A DNA stretch of 64,000 nt from Eremomyces bilateralis CBS 781.70 (taxonomy: Eukaryota > Ascomycota > Dothideomycetes > Eremomycetales > Eremomycetaceae), in the NCBI RefSeq assembly GCF_010015585.1, contig NW_022985104.1, forward strand, positions 82,448 to 146,447, read 5' to 3'. Shown here in pieces: positions 21,444 through 34,739 of the stretch (the first letter of the stretch is position 1; each line of letters begins with the position of its first letter). A model generated the notes under the pieces. It ran no database searches and had not been told where the DNA came from. It saw only the letters and a list, made by a program, of their open reading frames with translations. A program made the translations under genes and the position numbers.

Positions 21444-23210
21444 ATGGCAGCGAACGACTATTACAGCTCCTTCAACCCATCAAAACCGAATGACCGACGA
21501 GAAGATGCCCCGCTGCCACCGATACCACCCCCAAGCCCTTACCAAAGCACGCCATACGACACCTCACCTGGACCGGTCGTCTCCCCCTCCTCCCCCTTCA
21601 CCGATAATGCATACCCAGCGAGCTCCTTCAATGCCCAATCCACATCGAAACCGGAACACGGCATGAATCAGTATCAAGGCAACAACTATCCCGAAGACAC
21701 AGCCTACCTACCAGCAACGGAACGACCAGGACATACCCAGCGCAACGATGATCCGTTCACCGACCAAAATGCGATCCCGCTAAAACCAACGTCGAATGCA
21801 TACGGGGCATATGGTCATGAGAACAGCTCGCCGACGGCAGGGAACGGGGATGCCGAAGGTCAGTTTTTAGGGGGCGGCCGCCGACGAAAGCACCGGGACC
21901 CGTATGGGCAGGATGACTATCCCGGGGGAAAGAAACCGTGGTATAAAGGTCGCATAGCGTGGGCATGCTGGTTCTTAACGGCGGTGCAAGTCATCGTGTT
22001 CATCATTGAACTCGTACGAAATGGTGGGTTATCATGACCCTGACCCTAAATCAACTTGCTGACTCGAAATAGCTTCCCTTACGAGTTCCCCGATCGCGAT
22101 CAAACCATCATTTAACCCCATGATCGGTCCATCTCCCTACGTTCTAATCAACATGGGCGCACGATTCGTCCCGTGCATGCGGAACGTCGAGAACATCACC
22201 AACTCCGCCGGACCCGTCTTCTTCCCCTGCCCGGAAGCCACCACCCTCGACACCGAATGCACCCTCTCCCAACTCTGCGGCTTCTCCAACGTCCCCGACC
22301 CCGTCCCCGGCGGCACCATGGATGCCTCCCCCGAACCTAACCAATGGTACCGTTTCATCATCCCCATCTTCCTGCACGCCGGCCTTATCCACATCGGCTT
22401 CAATCTTCTCCTCCAACTCACCCTCGGCCGCGAAGTCGAAGCGAAAATCGGCACTCTCCGCTTCCTCCTCGTTTACTTCTCCTCCGGCATCTTCGGCTTC
22501 GTCTTTGGCGGCAACTACGCTGCCCTTGGCATCGCCTCCTGCGGCGCCTCCGGCTCCCTCTTCGGCCTCCTCGCCCTCACCCTCCTCGACCTCCTCTACC
22601 ACTGGCGCTCCCGGAAGCACCCAGTCCGCGAGCTCCTCTTCATCCTCCTCGACATCGCCATCGCCTTCGTCCTCGGCCTGCTCCCCGGCCTCGATAACTT
22701 CTCGCATATCGGCGGCTTCCTCATGGGCTTGGTCCTCGGCATCTCCATCATCCATTCGCCCGAGGCCCTGCGTCAGCGCATCGGCCAGGATGATCCGCCG
22801 TATGGACCGTTGGACACGGCGAAGGCGGGCGGGGCGATGGCGTTCGCGCGGGCGCCGCTGGGGTTCTTCAAGGGGCGGAAACCACTATGGTGGGCGTGGT
22901 GGCTGATCCGCGTTGGCGCGCTGGTCGGCGTGCTGGTCGGGTTCATCGTGCTGCTGCGGAATTTCTATGTCGACCGCGTCACCTGCGACTGGTGCAAGTA
23001 TCTCTCGTGTTTGGTACGTACTTTCTTTCTTATCGTCGGCCCTGACGGTCGTGATGTAGCTGATTGTGGCTAACGTTGGGGTAGGATATTAATAACTGGT
23101 GCGATATTGGGAATCTGCAGTTCTCGGCGCAGCCGGATCCTGCTAATGTTCATCGCCGCGATCTGTTTGGGATGCAGATGGAGGCGATGCGGATGGCGGG
23201 AGCGTTTTGA
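21444..23210 (+). CDS. Rhomboid-family intramembrane serine protease
   Basis: A membrane protease that cuts transmembrane segments. Exons 21444-22023, 22073-23013 and 23085-23210 (introns 49 and 71 nt) give 548 aa. Residues 1-170 are a Pro/Ser/Asn-rich cytosolic region ending in a basic patch (GGGRRRKHRD). The first span follows (IAWACWFLTAVQVIVFIIEL). After a Cys-containing luminal loop come the core spans with WYRFIIPIFLHAGLIHIGFN, the nucleophile in GASGSLFG (Ser353) and the base His405 in NFSHIGGFLMG. The catalytic Ser/His dyad is therefore intact. A last span (LVGVLVGFIVLLRNFYV) and a Cys-rich tail (CDWCKYLSCLDINNWC) complete it. The size and topology fit the secretory-pathway rhomboids rather than the short Rbd2 type. 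I do not assign rbdA or rbdB. Confidence 0.92.
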
Positions 23211-23983
23211 TCGCGTATGTCGATATTCACGGCCTCAAATCTGCGGAAATCCGTGGAAATATTGTAATTACGGGATATTACCCTACTATCGCCATGGGCA
23301 CGGAAGTTCTCCGGAAATCGTTATCAGGGCATAAGATTTCAAGTGCAGGGAAGGATAATAGTGATGAAAGCGAGCAGCCTATAAATATGGCAGGGGATCA
23401 ACCGGCGGCACGGCCTTTCTTAGGATGGATGAAGCGACTTATGCATGGAAGAGGGCGTTCCCGCATCTCCAATATCATCTCCAATATCGTTTCCGAAGCA
23501 GGTTGGATAGGAAGGATCGGAAAATACCCAGAACTACCAATATGGCGGCATATGATGGAGCAGACTTCTTGCTTAGGTCAGGGCGAACATGCACTGCACA
23601 TAATCTTGTTTTCAATCGCATATGAAACCACACCGCGTCCCATAACCTGCTTGAATCATCGGTATAGATAATATACTGAACCCCTTCCCCCGACCGTCCT
23701 AGTCCACCCGCACGAGCGTGCCCCATATCCGTGGCAATCCGCGCCAGGAGGTACATGTGGTCTTTGGGAACGAATCGTTGCCCATCATCCGAGAAACGCC
23801 ATCGCCACTATGCCGAGCCGTTTCCCCCGTCCATAAACCGGATATAAATATGCGAAAAAGAAAGTTATTCGTGAGGACGTGGGTCAAATATGGTAGGATC
23901 TCAATATCCTGAGACCACCCTCTTAATGTCATTCATGCGAGCGTTGAAGATTACCGTCCTCCATTGGACCGTCGCGACCCCCG
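23211..23983. other. Convergent intergenic, no gene seen
   Basis: About 0.8 kb between the 3' ends of the rhomboid and STUbL genes. Several overlapping ORFs of 60-154 codons on both strands lack motifs and start codon context. Nothing else is supported. Confidence 0.45.
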
Positions 23984-25482
23984 TCACTCCACCCTCCGTG
24001 GCTTCCACGCCTTCTTCCGCATCATCAGTAGCGGGATCACCGACACCTTCGACCCGACGCCCGCCACAGCCTTCCGATCGATCGGCGTGCGGCAGACGGG
24101 GCAGCTGCCGAGGATCTTGGTGGAGTTGGTAGCGCGGTCGCGATCGCGGTTGCGGTTTTCGATGGAAACGAGGGCTTGGTGGAGACACTGGTTGCAGAAG
24201 ACGTGGCCTAGATAATGGATGTGAGTCATAAGATTTCAGAATGGAAGATGAATGGGGGGTGGGACTTACCGCAGGATGTCGCGGTGAGATTTTTCGGTAG
24301 CTCCATGCAGATGACGCAGCTCAGGCGGGAGAGACGCAAGGGTTTCTCGGTGGCTTCGGATTGCGAGGCGACGGCTTCGGCGCGCTGCTTGGCGAGGGCG
24401 GCGGCGAGGGGGTTCTTGTCCGGCGTCGGGGGGGCGTCGTCGTCGACGTGGATGAGGTTGGAGATGGACACGGGGCCCGTGCGGCGCGTGGAGTTGGAGG
24501 AGTTGTGCGGGGGGCGGAGGGACGCGGTGGCAGGACGGGGCGTCGCTCGGCGGGAGGGAGTCGCTCGATGGGCATCGGTTCGCTCTGCCCCGGCGGTGGT
24601 TGATGGTTGGGACCACGGATCGGGGGTTGGCGGGGAGGAATCGAACATCCCATTTCGCCTAGGGGACGTCCAATCGGGGTCTACTGAAAGGCCGTGTTGG
24701 CTGTTTCCCGTCGCGACGTCGTGCCTCGGGCCATTCATCCCCGACGAGACGAAATCGTCGAATTCGGTGCTCCAGTCCCGCGTGAGGCGATAATCTCTCC
24801 GTGCTCTTTTGCTCTGTCGGGAGCTCCCTTCGCCCGCGCTGGCGTCCCGGCCATCGTGATAGTTGGGGGATCGAGGCCGCTTTTGGTCGTGGCAGCGGCT
24901 TCCCGATGGTCGTTGGGAGCTGGAGAAGCGGTTGTGCGGGACAGGAGGGGAGTCGGCGGTGAGGTCGACAATATCGGCGGATGGGGCCATATCGTCCGTT
25001 GCAGTGTTGTGGGCAGGAGGAGAAGTGTGTTCGGGAGGTGCGGTGGTGTTGAAGTCGGTTTGATAACCGAATGGCAAATCGGTCGGGGTGGGCGTGGTGG
25101 AAGAAGCGAGAAGGAGGTCGGGGGGTGGAAGAGCCGGGGTCAACGAATTCAAAGGATGTGAAATGGTGGATGGGCGACGAAAGAAATCGCTTTGGTCGGC
25201 GGAGCGATGGTCCCGCGGAGGACTTTGTTCCGGTTGCTCCAGGTCGTTTGCAGTAGAAGTGCGAAGTCTGGTGAAGAAGTCGAAGACGCTGGTGATGGAG
25301 CGTGGGGCAAAGGGCGAATCAGGATGTCGATCGAGAAGGTGGTGGGGAGGGAGTGAATGTTCACTATGATTTGAATTTATCGATGGATAAGCCGTTGCTG
25401 AATCGTCCGAGAGGGGGAGGAGAGTGGAGTTTAGCAGTGGTGGGGAGTGGACATTGTCTCCATCGGCATCTTGTTTCGACAT
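23984..25482 (-). CDS. slx8: SUMO-targeted ubiquitin ligase, Slx8-like RING protein
   Basis: A nuclear E3 ubiquitin ligase that is expected to act on SUMO-conjugated proteins in genome maintenance. Exon 1 is 25482-24270 and exon 2 is 24207-23984, with a 62-nt intron that splits the RING; the product is 478 aa. The C-terminal C3HC4 RING reads CVICMELPKNLTATSCGH then VFCNQCL and CPVCRTPI (about residues 388-445), very close to the fission yeast Slx8/Rfp spacing. The N-terminal 385 residues are disordered and Ser/Pro-rich and contain a SUMO-interaction motif IVDLTA at 171-176, as in RNF4-class ligases. Basic clusters (KRARRDYR) may be nuclear signals. Without the intron the RING would be truncated after SCGK. 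Divergent from mip1. Confidence 0.88.
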
Positions 25483-26169
25483 GTTGTTCGCTCATGTGTT
25501 GAAGGGGATGGTGGTGAGGTTTGGGCGGCAAGGACAGGGATCAAGCTGGAGGTCATAACTAGAGTTGCAAATGCATGGTCCAAGGGAATCGCAGTCCAAA
25601 CAGAGAAAGTTCAAGAGGTAAAGGTGAAATAGAAGTGTATTCAAGAGGAGGGGATATCGGTCGGTTGGTGATGGAGGAACCGGAAGTCGGGCATCACCTC
25701 AGTCACAGAGGGAGTGTGCTGTGGCGCTGTAATCACACAATAACGTGGTAAGACATGACTGCAGACTAAGATAGCACAATGCCTCAATTCCACCTGGAAA
25801 CAGGCCACACTGCTCATACCACCTGTTTCACATAAAAATTCCTTCATAAATCACACGTACACTTGTATCGTTGCTAAAGTCGAATCCAAATGATATGAAG
25901 GTGATGTGATGTTGATGCCTTGTTGATGCCTTTATGCCTGACCATCTTTGTCCAGTCACATGACATATTAATGTTCAGTTAGGCTTCAAGGCCCTAAGGC
26001 AACCATCTGCGGAGATTTCTCCACGTCCATCGCGTCTTTGGCCTCGACGTGATTGCGACTCAGCTCAGATAAGATGATGTGAATGTCGCAAGCTGTTGGG
26101 CCTGCTTCAACCCCCTTTTGAATTCCCAAGATGCCGTAGCCTAGGATTCACCCACACATCTTCTACACC
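25483..26169. promoter_or_regulatory. Divergent promoter, slx8 / mip1
   Basis: 687 bp between two divergent starts. No gene is supported, and no individual regulatory site is convincing. Confidence 0.45.
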
Positions 26170-29100
26170 ATGCGTGCTTGTCGCTCGTGTGAAAGAGTGT
26201 TGCCCACCTTCAGAACCCGGCCTCTCTATCGATTGCGCCGACCTCCCTATTCCCCTCTATCCGGTTCGCATTCTGTTCGACCTTACTCCGACCTTCCATC
26301 CACACAAAATGATACCCAAACACCCAAGTCGCTTTCCGGTACGCAACTCTTCGATCCTCGCGGAGTGGCCGACCAACTGATTGTGTCCCCCAGTCCCCAC
26401 CACCCCTCGATATAATCCGATAGGCGTCGAACAACTCTCCTCCCACCTCCACTCCCAGCTGTTTCCCACCCCGTCGTCCCCACCGTCCGAAGAACTAGTC
26501 GAAATCTCCAAAGCGCATCTACGCGCCCACGATCTACTGGGGAAAAACGTCAAAGATGCCGACGCCCGCCCCATTTCCTGCGATCTCCCTCCCCTGCATG
26601 GCGCCTCCGTGGACGAGCACTTCTACAAGTTGGGGATGGATGCCGCGGAACCCTACCTGAGCATTTCGCAGAAATTCGCACGCGCAAATGCGCCCCCGAA
26701 GCCGCGGAAATGGGCCCGGCGATCCGGATGGACGAAGTACCTTCCGGACGGCAGTTGGGAGCCAGTCGATGCTCCGGAAGGCGATGCGATTGTTTTTGAT
26801 ACCGAGGTGATGTGGAAGGAGTCGAAGTTTGCGTGTTTGGCCGTGGCAGCCTCGCGCTCCGCGTGGTTTGGCTGGATGTCACCCTGGCTGTTAAAGGAGA
26901 GCGAATCTGATCAGCATCTCATCCCGCTGGGGGATACCAGTGTGCCTCGAATCATCGTTGGACACAACATCGGTTACGACCGTGCCAGGACCTTGGAAGA
27001 ATACAGTTTACAGCAGTCCAGTAATTTCTTCATAGACACCATGAGCCTGCATGTTGCTGTCAATGGGATGTGCTCCAGGCAACGACCGACCTGGATGAAG
27101 CATCGCAAGGATCGAGAACTCCGGGATAAGATGGCGGAATCAGATGATGCGTCGGATCTATCCGTAATGATTGAGTCTGGCATGAGTCAAGAGGAGGAAG
27201 AGCTTTGGGTAGGAAGAAGCTCAATGAACTCACTCCGAGAGGTTGCTCAGTTCCATTGTGGGATCGCTGTGGACAAGTCCAGGCGAGAGTATTTCGGCGA
27301 ACTGGACAGGGATGGCGTCCTCGAACGACTTGACGAACTCATGGATTACTGCGCTGCAGATGTCGAAGTCACTCATATGGTGTACAGGAAAGTCTTTCCC
27401 AGCTTCCTTGAAACGTGCCCGCATCCGGTCAGCTTTGCAGCTCTGCGCCACCTCTCCACGGAGATTTTACCAGTTAACAAGAGTTGGGAGACATACATCG
27501 CCAAAGCCGATGAAAAGTACAGGGAGCTCTCTGGAGCTGTCACCGACAGGTTGCGAAAGCTGGCGCAACGGGCGGTGAACATGAGAAAAAGGCCCACAGC
27601 TTATGAGTCGGATCCTTGGCTTTCACAGCTTGACTGGTCCGGCCAAGAGATCAAGTATTGCAAACCGAAAAAGGCGGGTGAAACGCCGCGACCAATGGCG
27701 AGACAAAAGGCTCCCGGTATGCCCAAGTGGTATAAAGATTTACTACCGACGTCAGCCGCTACAGAGCCAGTCCTGACGGTCCGGACGCGTGTCGCTGCTC
27801 TCCTACTCCGGTTATCCTGGGATGGATTTCCGCTCGTGTGGAGCGATAAATTCGGCTTCGTCTACAAGGTGCCATATGAGAAAGCGGCGCACCACGCGGA
27901 AAACGGGGCAACCGAATGCAACATGGTAGAAGATGAGAATATCTCTCTACAAGACGACGTGGAGCATAGATACTTCAAGTTGCCCCATAAAGATGGTCCA
28001 AGTGCGCGGTGCGCGAATCCTCTAGCAAAAGGATATCTCCCATACTTCGAGAGTGGGAGGCTGAGTAGCGAATATTCATACGCTAAAGCCGCGCTGGAGA
28101 TGAATGCGAGCTGCAGTTACTGGATCAGTGCAAGAGACCGCATCATGTCCCAGATGGTGGTCTATCTATCGTCACTCGACGAGAACCCCAAATCCAAGCG
28201 AAAGCGGAGCAAATCCACCACGACTCGACGAAAGAAGGTCGACCCGAACGACATTGGTATCATCCTTCCACAATTGATTCCGATGGGGACCATCACCCGA
28301 CGATCCGTTGAGAACACCTGGCTCACGGCTTCCAACGCGAAGAAGAACCGCGTCGGGTCCGAACTCAAGTCCTGCGTCGTCGCTCCACCAGGATATGCCT
28401 TCGTCGGCGCCGACGTTGACAGTGAAGAGCTATGGATCGCCTCGCTGCTTGGAGATGCGCAATTCGGCTTGCATGGCGGCGGCGCGTTGGGCTTCATGAC
28501 CCTCGAAGGCGAGAAGAAAGCAGGGACGGACCTCCACTCGCGCACGGCATCGATTCTTGGAATCAGTCGGAACGATGCGAAGGTCTTCAATTACGGCCGC
28601 ATCTATGGTGCCGGCGTGAAGTTCGCATCCACCCTTCTCCGTCAATTCAGCCCGTCGATCGCCGAGTCCGAGGCAATCGGAACGTCGCAAGCCCTGTACA
28701 CGCAAACGAAAGGCAAGCGCACGATGCGTCGCGCATTGCATGACCGGTCCTTTTGGCGCGGCGGCTCCGAGTCGCTAGTTTTCAACACGCTGGAAGACTT
28801 CGCCGAGTTGACGCGACCACGCACCCCCGTCCTCGGCGCCGGGATCACCGAGGCGCTCCACAAGCGGTTCATCTCCAAAGGCGCCTACCTGACCTCCCGC
28901 GTCAACTGGGCGATCCAGAGCTCCGGCGTGGACTATCTGCACCTGCTGATCGTCGCCATGGACTATCTGATCCGCAAATTCCTCATCGACGCGCGGCTGT
29001 CGCTCACGGTGCACGACGAGATTCGATACCTGGTCGCAGAAAAAGACAAGTATCGCACCGCGATGGCGCTGCAGGTCGCCAACATCTGGACACGTGCTTT

Positions 29101-29797
29101 GTTTGCCGAGCGCGTGGGGATCATGGACCTCCCGGCTGGAGTGGCCTTCTTCAGTGCTGTGGACGTCGATCACGTGCTGAGGAAAGAAGTCGATATGGAC
29201 TGCGTCACCCCTAGCCAGCCGAATCCCATACCCGCGGGAGAGTCGCTGGATATTGACCAGCTCCTTGATTTGGGCGAAGTAGCCATGCTGCAGCCTCCCT
29301 CAGCAGAGGTACGCAGCGCCGAAACCCGCGCCACAATGCAACCTCCCAACCCCGACCGCTTCCCCTACGAACCGACCGCCCCCGTCATGCGTGAGCTGGC
29401 CTCGCAGAAATCCACCGCCGTCCGCCTCGCCTACCTCCGCGCCCAGGTCTGCGAGTCCGACACCGAGCTGCGCCAGATCTTACAAGAGCTGCGCCTCGCC
29501 GAGAAAGACTCAAGTCGACACCCATCGTTGGCGTCCGACGAGTTCTCGGCCGTCGATCCGCAGAATTTAAAGCAGGGGAAGACGGCGAAACCGCGGAAGA
29601 GGGCGAATAAGAGCGGGCGGAACGCTGGCGCCGCTCGTAGTGTCGGTGAGAGCGACGGGAAGGGGTATAGCAATTATGTGCAGAGCGCGACGCTGGTTCC
29701 GGTGGATTTGCCCGAGTCGATGGGCGTGCAGGGACATGTGCACAACGGGTTTGCCGGATGGCGAGGGTATGGGCACAATGGCGTTCATGTGCGGTGA
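26170..29797 (+). CDS. mip1: Mitochondrial DNA polymerase gamma catalytic subunit
   Basis: The family-A replicative polymerase of mitochondrial DNA. Exon 1 (26170-26338) encodes an Arg-rich presequence (MRACRSCERVLPTFRTRPLY..), and a 55-nt intron leads to exon 2 (26394-29797); the product is 1,190 aa. The 3'-5' exonuclease motifs are FDTEV (about 190), VGHNIGYDRAR (about 245) and YCAADVEVTH (about 375). The polymerase motifs are A, VGADVDSEE (about 727); B, DLHSRTA..KVFNYGRIYGAG (about 769); and C, VHDEIRY (about 929). All catalytic acids are present. Some 250 residues follow motif C, ending in a Lys/Arg-rich region, like the C-terminal extension of yeast Mip1. The large exon alone lacks an ATG at its start, so the small first exon is needed. 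Identity is very secure. Confidence 0.95.
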
Positions 29798-30560
29798 TGG
29801 TGCTACTGTTGCGTTGCTGTCGCGCATTTCCCGGAGTTCCGGATGTTGGATGGGGAGTCTCCGCGGGACGGTTCGGGCATATTGTGTGGATCTTTTTACA
29901 GGATTGTGTGATGTTCGAGGGATAGTAGACGCCCTTGCAAACAGATATGATTTATAGTCGGCGTAATCATAGCCTAATAGCTTATTCTTGTGATATTCTT
30001 TTATCTTCTCAGTGATCTAACTTAATCAAGTCGTTGAAATTAAGCAGGGCATACAGTCCCTAGTTAGGGAGCGGGCCATATTAGCTCATCGGAATTAGGC
30101 ACGGTGATAAAGCTAATATATGATTGTGCGGCATCTAGTTTCATGTGGAGAAGAACCATTTCTGCCACTTGAAGCGAGTCAGCGAGTGATGTACTGTTGA
30201 GACATCATACCCGAAACAGCCGCGATGCCTCAACGGGTCATCATGACGCTGGGCTTGAATCGAGTATCAAGGTCAAATGGTTTTCAAAAGCACAAGTCCG
30301 GCAGAACAAACGAAGGATATAATCGTAATTTGGGCATTTATTCTGTTGTCGTCTCTATCAGACTGTATCAGAAACTATCCTGGGACATAATAATAGTTAG
30401 GGGTATTGTGATCTAGCTTCTATTGGCATCGATCTATATTGGCCGTCAATCGCGGCAAGGTGTCAATATTCACACCGGAAACCCCGTCCAGATGAACCTT
30501 CCATAACTCCAAATCCAAACCAAACTCCAGAGGCAGTGTCTCGTTGATCATGTCATCGCT
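29798..30560. other. Convergent intergenic, no gene seen
   Basis: About 0.76 kb between the 3' ends of mip1 and the HAD hydrolase gene. It is relatively AT-rich. No coding or RNA feature is recognised. Confidence 0.45.
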
Positions 30561-31903
30561 TTAACCATCAATTGCGTTCTCTTGTCGGTAGGCTTTCGCC
30601 TTGGCCAACTTTCTTGCCTCCAATGCCATCGCGTGCTTGACGGCGCCTAACACATTGTCGACTGTTGCCTTAGGTTGGAAGCGTGGCTCGGTGCCTTCTT
30701 GATATACGCCAGTCCGTACTAAGATCGAGTACCAATTGTTGTCTGAGGTTTCGTTGTACTCGTTGGTGCCGCGGATATCCGACTCAGGCGTGTCTCCGAC
30801 GAAGTAGACCGTCTCCGGTGGCGAGTCGATGGCGTGGGTGTCCTTCCGCCATTGCTGCAGCAGACGGGTCGCGAACTCGAAGGTTCCGAGCTGCGGCTTG
30901 CCAAAGGCGGTGGTCTGGAGCTCCTTGCCGGTCACGGCCTTGAACATCGCCTCCAGCGATACGCGAAGCGCGCCCATGCCGATACGGGTCAGGTCATGCG
31001 AAGCGCTCCAGACGACATCGTTGTGGGAGAAGAATACCGGGGGGCCTTCGTCGAAGTTCTCCGATCGGGTTCCCAGGCGGCCGTTCTTGCTCATCAGCAG
31101 GTCGAGGATGATCTGTTGATCGGCAGCCCAGTCGCGGCTATCGGCGAAGACGAAGATGGCGTCGATCTCGGTCTCGCCGAAATTTCGGGCCCTGGAGTTT
31201 CTAAATTCCTCGTTCGTGAGTCGCCGGAAGGGGGTAGTGTCGGCATTGTCTTTGATGATGTCACCGGGTGTGACGACGTCTTTGAATCCGTAACCTTCCG
31301 CAACCTGTCGACACTTCTCTCCCTCGCCGCCGACGACAAGGACGGTGTGATATCGCTCTGCCATTTCTCTCATGGGAGTATGGCCGCAGATGAACTGCCC
31401 CGGCGAGACCTCTTGCTGGAGCTGCTTGCTAAGTTGTACGCAACGCTCCTGTTCAGTCTTTCCACCGCCGTTTGTGACGAAGATGTATGGCCTGGGAAAG
31501 GTTAGACAATGTCTGTGTCGTGGAGCGTAGATGCCATGACTTACACTTTGATGCCATACTCATTCTGTCCATTGAGAGTCTTCATTGCCTCGATAGCCTC
31601 GGGAATGACCGTTCCACCCCGAATGAGGACACCGTCAATGTCGAACGCCAGAGCGAATTTGTCGGTGACAGCCGTTTCCATCGCTTGTTCAGGGGTTGAG
31701 GTGTCCGATCGAAGCTCATCAACCTCCTCTCTTGCGAGAGCCATGGCGTCAGCCACCTCGCTCGCACCGGATGGGGCCATGAGGTGTTTCGGGGGCATGA
31801 CCACGGTCGGACCTTGGATAAGGTCCTCTCGGGTTGCCTGGATAGAACTGAGTCGACGGGCATGGTGTTGCGAGTTCGACGACGATTTGAAATGGGTCGG
31901 CAT
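30561..31903 (-). CDS. HAD-superfamily hydrolase, CECR5/HDHD5-like (TIGR01456)
   Basis: A HAD-type phosphatase of the CECR5 group, whose yeast relative (YKR070W) is mitochondrial; the substrate is unknown. Exon 1 is 31903-31545, followed by a 53-nt intron and exon 2 at 31491-30561; the product is 429 aa. HAD motif I is FDIDGVLIRGG (Asp88 and Asp90), followed by PEAIEAMKTLNG. Motif II is in VTNGGGKTE, formed just after the splice junction (IKV|PYIFVTN). Motifs III/IV are in GKPQLGTFEFA and YFVGDTPESDIRGTNEY. The basic, Ser-rich N-terminus (THFKSSSNSQHHARRLSS) fits a mitochondrial presequence. The family is clear; the function is not. Confidence 0.9.
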
Positions 31904-34739
31904 CTTGACAGATTCTTTCGCGAAGGAAAGGGCGAAAGTAGAGAATACTCAAGGCGGAAGCAGCTAATGAGAGAACGATTGCTGCTTAGATACAGCAAGA
32001 TAAAAATAGACGATATGTAAATTGATACGTGTATATATGAAGAGTTATCTTGTTACTCGAGGATTTGGAAGATCAGCGAAAGGGTCTTGAGCGGTCGCCA
32101 GAGCCCTTTTATGTCTATGGTCATTCCGCTTGTTTGGGGAAGCATCTTCTTCCACAGTTGTTCATCCTCGAATGTGTGGAACCATGGGGTCTTGAATGCA
32201 TGGAGAATGGTTCCCAGATTTCCCGATGAACGAGGGTGATGCAGATGAAATTTGGTACCCTAAGCCCATCCATCGCTCAGTGGAATGATTGCAGCCAACA
32301 GGGAGGCCGGTCGGCAATCTCTGGACGGTATACTCGGAAACAAGCGAAACGATCCCTGGTTCGGGTCCTCTGTTGGCCAAAGTGACCAAGAGATGAAGTG
32401 AAGAAAGAGTGGAGCGAAAGTGTGCAGACGAGAATGTTTAGGAGGGGGAGGATGATGATGAAGTGGACTATGACGTCGAAGTACCTGCTGAGGATTCAAC
32501 CATTTCAATCCTTGCCGGGTACCTGATACCTCTCATTCGCCCGGAATGACGGTATCTCGGAGGTATTGTAACCCATGTGGGTACTGAGCCATGTTGCAGT
32601 TGCAGTTGCAGCAGTTCCATACGCCATCCGGTAGTACGTTACCAGTGGCGAGGTGCTTGTGTTTGAGGCATTGCGTCTTGTTGGGCACCGGCGTGTATTT
32701 TACCTGCATACTTAATTCCCCGTGTCCCCGCGATTGATGCAGTTGGTAGAGGATGTATTGTGCGGAGAGAGGGAAGTCGATATCGAGAAATGGCTCCCGG
32801 CTTGCGGGCCGCACAGGAGGATTGAGGCTTTTGAGGCTTGCTGCGCGTGGTAGCCGAAGACAATCCACCTCCTACGTCACACTGGAATTCAGCTGTCGTT
32901 TCAGCTACGAGATGAGCCAAGGGAAATTGGGTATTTAGGTCGGCTCCGAAGGGTCCGACTAACTACGAGCAGTAAGTCAGTAACAGAACCCCACGAGATC
33001 GACAAGAGAGCCTGCAGCCAGGCACTTTGCCGGTACGTTGAACATCAGATAGGAAGAGGAACGAAGCGGAAGATATCCATCGCTCCATGGTTTCTGCAGC
33101 TGCGGCTGACATTTACCATAGACATCGAACATCTGATTACCCTGTCCGATACTGGTAGGCTTCATAGCTACGTAAGAATGAATGACTCTAAGAAAGTCGA
33201 AAGGGAAGTAGAAATCACACTTGAGGGGGGTAGATTGGTTCATGAGGGGTTCTCACTTCTCAGGTTCTGCAAGGTCAACCCATGGTCGATTGTGATTATC
33301 GAATGTTTCATTGGCCTCATTCTAATCTGTTTAACTCGGTTGAGTTTAGACCGCATCATGCCGTCTGCTAATTTCCTGATGCTGACATGCCTGCCCTGTA
33401 ACTACCAAGTAGATAACTACTAGATAGGTAAGTTATCTATGATCTATCCGACTATCATGCTAATCGCTACTCTACAGGGAGTCTACACACTGCAGCTCGC
33501 GAAGCCAGCATGTTCTGATATTATCACCTCCTCAAAGTCCTCGAAGTCCTCATGGCTCATATGAATAATGCTGTCGATTAATAATAGGCTCCAGGTCTCC
33601 CAGCGCTCACAGGACGGATCATCTCACATCTTCCACCGTTCGATATAGACCTGCAGTGCTAAATATTAGCGGTACGGTAGCTCTGTACTCTGTACGATAT
33701 GCAGGCTTTCCGGACACAGCCCGCCTTAGTCGCTTGAAGCCTTTGGTCATATCTTGACTTCAAGCCCCCACGTGAGGAGCCTCATTGGTTGCGGTTCGTA
33801 TTAACCTTTCCGGTGCGCCGAGTGCGTTGTTGAGGTGCTTTGTGCTGCATCAACCAGACCGGTAAGTGATCACATCAGCGCAGGAGACGTATCCTCGACA
33901 GTCCCTTGAGATGCCGCAGCCTCACATATACCGGAAGACACATGTGATGTCGATCCTGTCCTCCATTAGAGTGCTCCTGGAGAACCTCCTTCGCCCTCGG
34001 CTTGAACATAAAGGTGAAAGAATGCACGAATCCCCGTGAGTTGGTCTATCCCAGTATTTGAAGGCAGGTTGACATCAGAATATCCCATGCCAATGTCCGA
34101 GACCGCTATAAATTCGGAAGGAAATCATCGTTTGTGTGGTTGATGCATCCAGTACGGGATGTCGCCATCCCTCGGAAATGGCCGGAAAATCGAGTCATCA
34201 TGGAACTTAAATGCTGTCGTGATGCTCCCTTAAAGCGATGGTGAAGAAAGATGGCATGTTCCGCAGGAAGCGCCGGAATCGACCAACATTGCTGCAATCA
34301 AACATCCTCTCGGATTCTACAGTAGACCTACGACTCTGGCAAATAAAAATCTGGATTCAGTGTTCCGAGCCTAGAATTACCGTACCAAGAGGCTGATGGT
34401 GTAGGTGACTATACAGTGTGCTAGACAGGACAAGACGCAGACACCCATCACGAGAAAGCGATGATATATTCCCGATGTTGTCAAAACCATATATACTAAC
34501 CGAATGAATCGACTTATCAAAATCGCAGCCAATAAGACAAGGTATTGTTTGAATTGCAACGATGTCTGTGTGGAGGTTTTCTACTGTGAGCCTCACGATC
34601 ATGTGCCCGTCGTCAGGCACCCAACGCTTATTTTGACCACACTTGACTTTGTTGCTATTTCGCTCTCTCTATGAATGAATGAATCTTGGTCTTTGCCCTG
34701 GCCTCCGTACACAGTTCTATAATTCCTGGAAAACGCAAC
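31904..34739. other. 2.8-kb intergenic region, no secure gene
   Basis: It contains the HAD gene promoter and the upstream region of the orphan gene. A minus-strand open frame at 32533-32868 ends in a Cys/Asn-rich stretch, but that stretch is produced by a GTTGCA x3 repeat (32593-32610), and its frame has no upstream ATG except a late one. The AT-richer part around 33,400-34,600 has no ORF above 90 codons. No tRNA or snRNA is recognised. Confidence 0.45.

Noticed and set aside
22144-22755. 203-codon minus-strand acidic ORF
   Set aside because: Antisense to the rhomboid core; its Glu/Asp richness simply mirrors Leu/Phe codons rich in CTC/TTC.
30834-31505. 223-codon plus-strand ORF
   Set aside because: It is the antisense shadow of the CECR5-like HAD hydrolase gene, whose motifs and splicing on the minus strand are clear.
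32533-32868. Cys-rich small protein candidate (CCNCNCN)
   Set aside because: The Cys/Asn run comes from a GTTGCA x3 simple repeat at 32593-32610, and the frame lacks an early ATG.
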